Of a stretch of DNA of 13,435 nucleotides, positions 7,853 through 13,435 are shown piece by piece. Under the pieces are notes generated by a model. That model had not been told where the DNA came from, did not search any database, and saw only the letters and a program-made list of their open reading frames with translations. The stretch is from the NCBI GenBank assembly GCA_045587665.1, contig JAZNCT010000067.1, positions 1 through 13,435 of the forward strand, written 5' to 3'. The position numbers were made by a program, and so were the translations under genes. The stretch comes from SIG710 sp045587665 (lineage in GTDB: Bacteria > Bacillota > Clostridia > Oscillospirales > CAG-272). Within the stretch, counting starts at the first letter, position 1; each line of letters begins with the position of its first letter.

Positions 7853-8881
7853 TCAGTTTTTAAACTGCTCTGCAAATCTTGTATCGGATTCAAACAGAGT
7901 TTTAATATTGTTAATTCCGTATTTCAGCATAGCAATTCTCTCAACGCCCATGCCGAATGCAAAGCCCGAATATTCATCAGGGTCTATTCCGCAGTTTTCG
8001 AGAACATGACGGTTTACAACACCTGCACCAAGAACCTCTATCCAGCCTGTGCCCTTGCAGAGCTTGCAGCCCTTGCCTCCGCACTGGAAGCAGCTTACAT
8101 CAACCTCAACCGAAGGCTCTGTAAACGGAAAATATGAGGGACGGAGTCTCGTTACAACCCCCTCCCCGAAAATCCTGGCGGAAAAGGTATCAAGCATACC
8201 CTTAAGGTCACAAAGCGTAATGCCTTTGTCAACAACAAGTCCCTCCATTTGAGAGAACATCGGTGAATGTGTAGCATCATCGTCAGAGCGAAACACCTTT
8301 CCGGGAGAAAGTATCTTGATAGGCGGCTTTTTGTTTTCCATAACGTGTATCTGACCTGCAGAGGTCTGTGTTCTGAGCAAGAAATCCTTTGAAACATAGA
8401 AGGTATCCTGCATATCTCTTGCAGGGTGATCCTCGGGAGTGTTGAGAGCGGTAAAGTTATAATAATCGTTTTCTATCTCATTTCCCTCAAATACTTCAAA
8501 GCCCATGCCTGCAAAAATGTCAATAAGCTCGTTTACAATGAGAGTGTCGGGGTGAAGTGTTCCCGCTTTTGCCGTCACAGCAGGCATAGTTACATCCACA
8601 GCCTCAGCAGCATTTCGCTTTTGGAGCTCGATCCTCTTCATTTTTTTGTCGGTTTCTTCAAAGCGTGAGATAGCCCACTCCTTGATCTCGTTTACTACCT
8701 TTCCAAAGGCGGGACGCTCCTCTTTGGGGACATCCTTCATGCCCTTCATAAGCTGAGCTATCTTTCCCTCTTTGTTATCAAGAAAGATCTTTCTGAATTC
8801 GTAAAGTGCCTTTGAAGAGTCAAAGCTGTCTATACCGGCCTCGATCTCTTCGCGTATTTCGCGAATTTTTTCTTCCATCAT
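7853..8881 (-). CDS. pheS: Phenylalanine--tRNA ligase alpha subunit
   Basis: The catalytic alpha chain of phenylalanyl-tRNA synthetase activates phenylalanine with ATP and transfers it to tRNA-Phe. It has 342 residues, the normal length. The N-terminal ~90 residues are a charged helical (coiled-coil) arm. Class II motif 2 is seen as FRSDDDATHSPMFSQMEG (197-214) and motif 3 as GFAFGMGVERIAM (306-318). Four cysteines in CFQCGGKGCKLC (264-275) could bind zinc, and Firmicute PheS proteins commonly carry this motif. Two ATG codons are adjacent; AAAGGAC (8891-8897) is 9 nt from the first and 12 from the second, so the first is preferred. The gene is first in the pheST operon, 12 bp before pheT, under a Phe T-box. 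Confidence 0.97.
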   Translation of the reverse strand: MMEEKIREIREEIEAGIDSFDSSKALYEFRKIFLDNKEGKIAQLMKGMKDVPKEERPAFGKVVNEIKEWAISRFEETDKKMKRIELQKRNAAEAVDVTMPAVTAKAGTLHPDTLIVNELIDIFAGMGFEVFEGNEIENDYYNFTALNTPEDHPARDMQDTFYVSKDFLLRTQTSAGQIHVMENKKPPIKILSPGKVFRSDDDATHSPMFSQMEGLVVDKGITLCDLKGMLDTFSARIFGEGVVTRLRPSYFPFTEPSVEVDVSCFQCGGKGCKLCKGTGWIEVLGAGVVNRHVLENCGIDPDEYSGFAFGMGVERIAMLKYGINNIKTLFESDTRFAEQFKN

Positions 8882-8907
8882 GGTTTATATGTCCTTTCAA
8901 TTATTTT

Positions 8908-8943
8908 AAAAAAATAAGCTCCGCCCATATTTCAGGACGGAGC
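8908..8943 (-). terminator. Regulated terminator of the T-box leader
   Basis: A 9-bp stem (8943-8935 with 8926-8918, one G-U pair) is followed by TTATTTTTTT on the minus strand. Bases 8936-8935 are shared with the antiterminator helix, so the two structures cannot coexist. Confidence 0.92.
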
Positions 8944-9161
8944 AAAAGCCTCGTGTTACCACCTGAATTTCTGCAAAAACGCAGACAACTCATCTTGTTT
9001 TTAACGGAACGACCCGTGACAAACTACAAAGCAAAAACTATTGTCTCTTCATCTGCCATGCTCCAAAGTGAAACGCACTTTTTCCGTATCAGGGGCCGCT
9101 TTCAGCCTAAGGCGACCTTCTCTGGGCAGTACTGAAAAAAGGCAGGCTTTTTCATCGCATT
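8908..9161 (-). ncRNA. T-box riboswitch (tRNA-Phe specific) in the pheST leader
   Basis: The leader senses uncharged tRNA-Phe. On the minus strand, Stem I contains a distal AGAGA-type bulge (about 9123-9119), and the specifier codon UUC (Phe) lies at 9072-9070 in the context GTTTCACTTTGGAGC. Stem III is CTGC/GCAG (8984-8981 and 8974-8971). The T-box core TTCAGGTGGTAACACG (8967-8952) holds the UGGU that pairs with the tRNA ACCA end. The antiterminator pairs TTCAGG (8967-8962) with CCTGAA (8936-8931). This excludes the terminator stem GCTCCGTCC/GGGCGGAGC (8943-8935 and 8926-8918), which is followed by a T-rich run (8917-8908). Uncharged tRNA-Phe should stabilise the antiterminator and allow pheST expression. 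Confidence 0.95.
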
Positions 9162-9167
9162 TAGATT

Positions 9168-9196
9168 ATTTTATCATATTTCCCCTGTTTTGTCAA
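9168..9196 (-). promoter_or_regulatory. pheS: Promoter of the pheST T-box transcript
   Basis: On the minus strand there is a perfect TTGACA (9196-9191), a 17-bp spacer and TAAAAT (9173-9168), preceded by TGA at 9176-9174, which makes an extended -10. The DNA just upstream (9197-9220) is AT-rich and could act as an UP element. The predicted start is near 9161. Confidence 0.88.
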
Positions 9197-9200
9197 GGCT

Positions 9201-9423
9201 TTAATAAACAATAATTTACCGGGATATGGGGCTTCGCTACAAACCCGGCTCCGAAACCTTCAAACAGGGAATAATTTAAATTTTTTCATATCAAACTATC
9301 CTTTAAAAAAACCAAACAGTTTGTTATTTGGGGTGATTCACAAAAAATATACTATCCAACATATTTAAAAGTTTTTGTGAGTCTTTTAGACTTTTTCTGA
9401 AAGTCCATAAGATGCCGGAGGCA
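9201..9423. other. Intergenic stretch without a supported gene; overlapping small hairpins
   Basis: No convincing reading frame is present on either strand. The right part can fold in competing ways. A 12-bp stem with one G-U pair joins 9335-9346 to 9372-9383. A 5-bp stem AGTCT/AGACT (9380-9384 with 9388-9392) and a 6-bp stem GACTTT/AAAGTC (9389-9394 with 9400-9405) also form. The region follows the permease terminator and precedes the pheST promoter in transcription order, so it is probably untranscribed spacer. Confidence 0.5.
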
Positions 9424-9466
9424 AAAAACAAAAAGCTGTTGCCAAATGCAACAGCTTTTTGTTTTT
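9424..9466 (-). terminator. Intrinsic terminator of the nucleoside transporter operon
   Basis: A perfect 19-bp stem (9424-9442 with 9448-9466) surrounds a 5-nt loop. Its core is GCTGTTGC/GCAACAGC, flanked by A/T-rich arms that supply the U-tract on the minus strand. The stem overlaps the TAA stop of the last permease gene by 2 bp, so the operon ends with almost no 3' untranslated spacer. Confidence 0.93.
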
Positions 9467-10415
9467 ATCTTTCCTCTCGGTAATAGTTTACGCCAAGACC
9501 GGAGGGGGGATGATTCTCTTTTTTATCTCTTATGCTGGTAACGATAAGAACAATGATAGTTACTACATATGGAAGCATCTCTATCAGAGGGTTTACCGCC
9601 ATTGTTTTTATTATATTGAAACGAGTTATAAACGAACCTGCAATATAGAGCGCACCGAAAACTATAGAACCAAAAATGCTGAGATGCGGTCTCCAAAGCG
9701 CAAAAATTACAAGAGCAACTGCAAGCCAACCGAGGGCTTCGATAGTCAAGTAACCCTCTTGAGAGCCGGAGTAATCCATAATATAGCAAAGTCCGCCCAG
9801 TCCCGCAATGCCGCAGCCTATGCAGGTTGCCACATATTTATAGAGAGTTACATTGATGCCTGCCGCATCTGCTGTTGCAGGGTTTTCACCAACTGCACGA
9901 AGATGAAGACCGGCCTTTGTCTTAAAAAGAACAAATGAGGCACCCAAAGCAATTATTATAGCCATAAAGACCATAACCCCGCAATATTTCAGCGCGTTTG
10001 TTGTGTTTGCAAACGGAAATCTGAAATAGGGGATCGCCCTGAGATAAGGAACAGAAAAGCCCTCAATAAGACCTGACATTATGTATTTCATAAGACCAAC
10101 GCCAAATGTGGTCATTGCAAGACCTGTTACATTTTGGTTTGATTTAAGTGTAACGGTGAGAAAGCTGTATATAGCTCCCATAAGGGCGCCTGCCCCAAAA
10201 GAAGCGATTATTCCTATGATAACCAGCAGAAAGCCGTTTGTCACACCGTTTATGATCATATAATGCAATGCTGCGCATCCGCCTGCCGCGCCAACGCACA
10301 TAACACCGGGGATACCCAGATTGAGGTGTCCTGCCTTTTCGGTTATTATCTCACCTGTTGAGCCATAGAGGAAGGTTGCACCAAGACCGATAGCGTTAAG
10401 TATATAATTTATCAT
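9465..10415 (-). CDS. ABC transporter permease, BMP-type nucleoside importer (NupQ/YufQ-like)
   Basis: A 316-residue polytopic membrane protein of the BPD_transp_2 permease family (as in RbsC/YufQ), with many hydrophobic helices from the N-terminus onward. Family-typical stretches include GEIITEKAGHLNLGIPGVM, GLHLRAVGENPATADAAGINV, which holds the cytoplasmic coupling loop, and WLAVALVIFALWRPHLSIFGS. It pairs with the upstream permease to form the channel of the importer, driven by the two-domain ATPase encoded first. Its ATG overlaps the stop of the upstream permease as ATGA, so translation is coupled. It is the last gene of the operon, and its stop lies inside the terminator stem. The purine nucleoside substrate is inferred from NupNOPQ and PnrA systems; other nucleosides or simple sugars remain possible. 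Confidence 0.93.
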   Translation of the reverse strand: MINYILNAIGLGATFLYGSTGEIITEKAGHLNLGIPGVMCVGAAGGCAALHYMIINGVTNGFLLVIIGIIASFGAGALMGAIYSFLTVTLKSNQNVTGLAMTTFGVGLMKYIMSGLIEGFSVPYLRAIPYFRFPFANTTNALKYCGVMVFMAIIIALGASFVLFKTKAGLHLRAVGENPATADAAGINVTLYKYVATCIGCGIAGLGGLCYIMDYSGSQEGYLTIEALGWLAVALVIFALWRPHLSIFGSIVFGALYIAGSFITRFNIIKTMAVNPLIEMLPYVVTIIVLIVTSIRDKKENHPPSGLGVNYYREER

Positions 10416-11512
10416 TGCTCAGCCTTCTCCTTTCCCCTTAGAACTATTCTGTAGTTTATGAAAAATTCACAACCTATAACAAAGAACAGCACAATGCCCA
10501 CTATTATATTCGGAAAAGCATTGCTTATGCCGCAGTCGGTTGCCACTTGGTCAACACCCTGCTGAAGGAATACTATCAGGAAAGCCGTTGCCACCATAAC
10601 AAGAGGATTGAACTTTGCAAGCCAGGATACCATTATAGCAGTAAAGCCCTGTCCGCCAACGCTTGTTGTTGTTACAGAGTGGTCAAGAGCACTAACAATA
10701 AGAAAACCTGCAACACCGCAAAGAGCTCCGGAGACTATCAACGTGCGAATAACTACCTTTTTTACATTTATTCCGATATAACAGGCAGTTTTTTGACTTT
10801 CGCCCACAACTGAAATTTCATATCCCTGCTTGAAATAGTTAAGATATATGTGCATTGCAACCGTTATAAGTGCAACTATAACAACAAGCAGAAAATATGG
10901 GTGTATCACCTGCGGCAGCTGACCGTGTGCCTGCTCGCCAAGGGTCGTTGAGCCCGAAGGGACCCAAACGATGAGACAAAATGAAACAAACAGCGTTGCA
11001 ACATAGTTCATCATCAGGGTAAACAGCGTTTCGTTTGTATTCCAATTAGCCTTGAATATAGCGGGGATAACAGCCCACACAGAGCCCATCATAATAGATG
11101 CGGCAGCCATAAATATAAGCAATGCCCAGTTTGGAAGCTTTCCGCCCATATATATAATGCAGGCAACGCTGGCAAGACAGCTCATAAGAACCTGTCCCTC
11201 AGCACCGATATTCCAAAATTTCATCTTAAAAGCAGGTGTAACAGCAAGAGATATGCAAAGAAGAACAGACAGATTCTTTGCCATTTTCCACATTCTTCTG
11301 GGAGATTTGAAAACACCGCTTATCATAGTTGAATAGAACTTTACAGGATCCAGATCCAGCACTATCCAGCATATAAGTCCGCAAAGAATAAAGCCAAGAG
11401 CTATCGCCAAAAGGCGTATCAAAAGCGATTTCCAAGTGGGAATTCTGTCTCTTTTGACAATATGAAACAGAGGCTCATGAATTTTGGGCGTTTTTGCTTT
11501 AGTTTGTGCCAT
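10412..11512 (-). CDS. ABC transporter permease, BMP-type nucleoside importer (NupP/YufP-like)
   Basis: A 366-residue membrane permease, the larger partner typical of BMP-type importers. A basic cytoplasmic N-terminus of about 28 residues precedes the first helix (about 29-52). Recognisable family segments are FKMKFWNIGAEGQVLMSC, AVIPAIFKANWNTNETLFTLMMNYVA, GYEISVVGESQKTACYIGINV and GGQGFTAIMVSWLAKFNP. It forms the membrane channel with the next permease. The start at 11512 is backed by AGGAGG (11522-11527), 9 nt upstream. It overlaps the end of the ATPase gene by 14 bp and shares an ATGA with the next gene, so stoichiometric translation is likely. Confidence 0.93.
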   Translation of the reverse strand: MAQTKAKTPKIHEPLFHIVKRDRIPTWKSLLIRLLAIALGFILCGLICWIVLDLDPVKFYSTMISGVFKSPRRMWKMAKNLSVLLCISLAVTPAFKMKFWNIGAEGQVLMSCLASVACIIYMGGKLPNWALLIFMAAASIMMGSVWAVIPAIFKANWNTNETLFTLMMNYVATLFVSFCLIVWVPSGSTTLGEQAHGQLPQVIHPYFLLVVIVALITVAMHIYLNYFKQGYEISVVGESQKTACYIGINVKKVVIRTLIVSGALCGVAGFLIVSALDHSVTTTSVGGQGFTAIMVSWLAKFNPLVMVATAFLIVFLQQGVDQVATDCGISNAFPNIIVGIVLFFVIGCEFFINYRIVLRGKEKAEQ

Positions 11513-13076
11513 TTTGCCTTTCCTCCTCTACATCATTCTGCATCTTGCCTTCCAAAGCTTCGCTTCTTGTCATCATCAGACCGATTTCCTCTTTTGTTGT
11601 GTTTCTCGCATCAACAATGCCGGATACCTTGCCTGAGGACAGAACCAAAATCCTGTCACAAAGCTCCACAAGTACATCCAGATCTTCGCCAACAAATATC
11701 ACAGCAACTCCCCTTGCCTTTTGCTCATTGAGAAGCCTGTAGATCGTGTAAGACGAACCGATATCAAGTCCTCGAACGGGGTATGCCGCCATAAGCACCG
11801 ATGGTGCCGCCGCAATCTCGCGGCCAACAAGAACCTTTTGTACGTTACCGCCCGAAAGACGGCGAACAGGAGTTGTTGCGCCCGGGGTCGCAATTTCAAG
11901 GCTGTCAATTATCTCTTTCGCAAGATTCTTTGGAGCCTTGCGATCAAGGAACATAGAATGTCCTTTTTTATAGCTGCGAAGCATCATATTGTCTATAATA
12001 TCCATGTTGCCCACAAGTCCCATTCCAAGACGGTCCTCGGGAACAAAGGAAAGACGAACGCCAAGGTCTCTTATCTGCAGAGGTGTCTTGTCTCTGAGGT
12101 TAACAGTTTCTCCTGTTTTGGGATCATTATAATTTATAATACCTCTGTCAAGATGCTGAATTCCCGCAATAGCCTCAAGCAGCTCTTTTTGTCCGCTTCC
12201 CGCAATGCCGGCAATACCGAGTATCTCACCCGATCTTGCTGTGAAGGAAATATTGTCAAGCACCTTTATTCCGTCGCTATTTGTAGAGCTGACATTGTCA
12301 AGAAACAGTCTGTCAACAGGATTTTTTGGCTCCGGACGGTCGATATTGAGTGCTATCTTTTTGCCAACCATCATTTCTGTGAGAAGGCTCTCGGTCGCTC
12401 CTGCTGTTTCAACAGTTGCGATATGCTCACCGCGGCGAAGGACTGCAACTCTGTCAGAAACAGAAAGCACCTCATGAAGCTTATGAGTGATGATTATTAT
12501 AGCCTTTCCGTCATCTCTCATACGGCGAAGAACATCAAACAGCTTTTCTGTCTCCTGCGGGGTCAGAACAGCGGTAGGCTCGTCCAAAATAAGGATATCT
12601 GCACCCCTGTAAAGCACCTTTATTATCTCAACCGTCTGCTTTTCGGAAACAGACATCTCGTATATCTTTTTTTGTGGATCTATATGAAATCCGTAACGCT
12701 CTGAAATTTCAAGCACACGGTTATTTACATCTTTAATATCATATTTTCTCTTGTCATCAATTCCAAGAACAATATTTTCGCTTGCCGAAAAAACATCAAC
12801 AAGCTTAAAATGCTGGTGTATCATTCCTATTTTGTGGTCAAAAGCATCCTTGGGAGAACGGATCACAACTTCTTCTCCCGAAACAAAAATATGTCCCTTA
12901 TCCGGAAAATATATACCCGATATCATATTCATCAGGGTCGTTTTTCCGCAGCCGTTTTCCCCCAGGATAGATAGTATCTCCCCGTTATAAACTGTCAGAT
13001 CAACATTATTATTGGCTATGACACTGCCAAAGGTTTTTGTAACTCCGCGAAGCTCAAGTGCAACAGATCTTTCCAC
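11499..13076 (-). CDS. ABC transporter ATP-binding protein with two NBDs (NupO/YufO-like)
   Basis: A 525-residue cytoplasmic ATPase with two fused nucleotide-binding domains, the architecture of nucleoside and monosaccharide (RbsA/MglA/YufO) importers. Domain 1 has Walker A GENGCGKTT (39-47), a signature-like SVSEKQ (142-147), Walker B ILILDEPTA with E166, and H198. Domain 2 has a degenerate Walker A GIAGSGQKEL (290-299), the family motif FVPEDR (344-349), the signature RLSGGNVQK (406-414) and a Walker B reading VLMAAYPVRGLD without the acidic pair. This asymmetry is normal in the family: domain 1 hydrolyses ATP. The start is GTG at 13076, supported by GGAGGT (13083-13088) 6 nt away. The gene lies 85 bp after the substrate-binding protein gene and overlaps the first permease gene by 14 bp. 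Confidence 0.94.
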   Translation of the reverse strand: MERSVALELRGVTKTFGSVIANNNVDLTVYNGEILSILGENGCGKTTLMNMISGIYFPDKGHIFVSGEEVVIRSPKDAFDHKIGMIHQHFKLVDVFSASENIVLGIDDKRKYDIKDVNNRVLEISERYGFHIDPQKKIYEMSVSEKQTVEIIKVLYRGADILILDEPTAVLTPQETEKLFDVLRRMRDDGKAIIIITHKLHEVLSVSDRVAVLRRGEHIATVETAGATESLLTEMMVGKKIALNIDRPEPKNPVDRLFLDNVSSTNSDGIKVLDNISFTARSGEILGIAGIAGSGQKELLEAIAGIQHLDRGIINYNDPKTGETVNLRDKTPLQIRDLGVRLSFVPEDRLGMGLVGNMDIIDNMMLRSYKKGHSMFLDRKAPKNLAKEIIDSLEIATPGATTPVRRLSGGNVQKVLVGREIAAAPSVLMAAYPVRGLDIGSSYTIYRLLNEQKARGVAVIFVGEDLDVLVELCDRILVLSSGKVSGIVDARNTTKEEIGLMMTRSEALEGKMQNDVEEERQNGTN

Positions 13077-13111
13077 GCTGTTACCTCCGTTAAAATTAAA
13101 ATCCCTATAAT

Positions 13112-13157
13112 CAAGATGTGGCGGAGCGTTTGCTCCGCCACTCCATAAAACATCTTG
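13112..13157 (-). promoter_or_regulatory. Stable hairpin between the substrate-binding-protein gene and the ATPase gene
   Basis: A perfect 10-bp stem GTGGCGGAGC/GCTCCGCCAC (13118-13127 with 13132-13141, 4-nt loop) is enclosed by an outer CAAGATG/CATCTTG pairing (13112-13118 with 13151-13157) across a 9-nt bulge; base 13118 can belong to only one of the two. It begins only 4-5 nt after the TAA of the upstream gene. No long U-tract follows on the minus strand, so it is better read as a leaky terminator or an mRNA 3'-end stabiliser than as an operon end. Such hairpins are common after binding-protein genes, which need more product than the membrane parts. Confidence 0.75.
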
Positions 13158-13161
13158 GATA

Positions 13162-13435
13162 TTAGTATTCTGCGTTAAGAAGATTGATACCGTCTATCTT
13201 AACATCAAAGTAAGGAGCACTTCTGAATTCGGATTCATGGAAGTAGCCGTCCTTAACAACCTCAGTATCAGGCTTGAAATCGGGGTCTGTGTCAACGTCT
13301 GCCATATAGGATTCAAGCTTTGCGCCTTCATATGTGATAAAGTTATCCTTAGCTGTGTCAAACACCTTGATAGAACCGTCAAGAAGACCTGCCTTTACCT
13401 GTTCAAGCTTTTCTACTGTGCCTTCAGCAGCAGCC
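13162..13435 (-). CDS. BMP-family substrate-binding lipoprotein, C-terminal part (cut by window edge)
   Basis: The frame is open from the right edge to the TAA at 13162-13164 and encodes about 90 C-terminal residues. It continues upstream of the GTG at 13365, which is an internal valine codon (…GLLDGSIKVFDTAKDNF). The pattern G-x-I-x-V-F-D-T followed by DGYFHESEFRSAPYFDVKIDGINLL is typical of the basic membrane protein (BMP/PnrA/NupN) family. These lipoproteins bind purine nucleosides outside the membrane and deliver them to the permease pair. Its place directly ahead of the ATPase and permease genes supports the call. The signal peptide, lipobox, start and any promoter or riboswitch lie outside the window. 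Confidence 0.88.
   Translation of the reverse strand, partial: AAAEGTVEKLEQVKAGLLDGSIKVFDTAKDNFITYEGAKLESYMADVDTDPDFKPDTEVVKDGYFHESEFRSAPYFDVKIDGINLLNAEY

Noticed and set aside
9226..9279. A possible 17-codon plus-strand peptide in the 9201-9423 spacer
   Set aside because: There is no Shine-Dalgarno sequence, promoter or conserved neighbour, and the length is within chance expectation.
11721..12704. A 327-codon plus-strand open frame antisense to the two-domain ATPase gene
   Set aside because: It has length alone in its favour. The opposite strand encodes every expected ABC motif in order.
13162..13365. A short complete 67-residue protein starting at the GTG at 13365
   Set aside because: The frame is open through to the window edge, and the residues before the GTG fit the BMP family, so the GTG is an internal valine codon of a longer truncated gene.
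1..13435. A CRISPR array, toxin-antitoxin module, phage gene or new defence system
   Set aside because: I saw no regularly spaced repeats, and all substantial coding regions belong to well-known housekeeping or transport families.

Overview
The window looks like ordinary chromosome from a moderately AT-rich, low-GC Gram-positive bacterium, most likely a clostridial or Oscillospiraceae-type gut anaerobe. The reasons are a T-box riboswitch in front of pheST, strong AGGAGG-type ribosome binding sites, intrinsic terminators with U-tracts, a BMP-family nucleoside transporter operon and a BmrCD-like heterodimeric ABC exporter. This lineage assignment is inference from gene style; no marker here fixes the genus.

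The left end carries, on the plus strand, a perfect 16-bp hairpin, a tRNA-Val(GAC) gene with encoded CCA and its terminator. A strong sigma-A promoter with an adjacent 17-bp palindrome follows, then a single aldo/keto reductase gene of the YghZ (L-glyceraldehyde-3-phosphate reductase) type. Everything to the right is read leftward on the minus strand and converges on this gene. The convergent gap (1332-1578) holds a perfect 19-bp inverted repeat that resembles the ends of IS3/IS150-type insertion sequences.

In order of minus-strand transcription, right to left: (1) the 3' end of a BMP-family substrate-binding protein gene cut by the window edge, a hairpin-containing gap, a two-NBD ATPase and two overlapping permease genes, closed by a strong terminator. 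Together they form a complete importer, most likely for purine nucleosides (NupNOPQ/PnrA type). (2) A promoter with a TTGACA -35, a phenylalanine T-box leader with specifier UUC, then pheS and pheT, closed by a bidirectional terminator. (3) A promoter and two ABC half-transporter genes overlapping by 8 bp, which together make an asymmetric heterodimeric drug/lipid exporter with one degenerate ATPase site.

I found no CRISPR array, toxin-antitoxin pair, prophage gene, transposase or clearly undescribed system. The points most worth a second look are non-coding: the operator-like palindrome at the reductase promoter, the hairpin directly 5' of the tRNA, the IS-end-like palindrome, and the hairpin separating the substrate-binding-protein gene from the rest of its operon.
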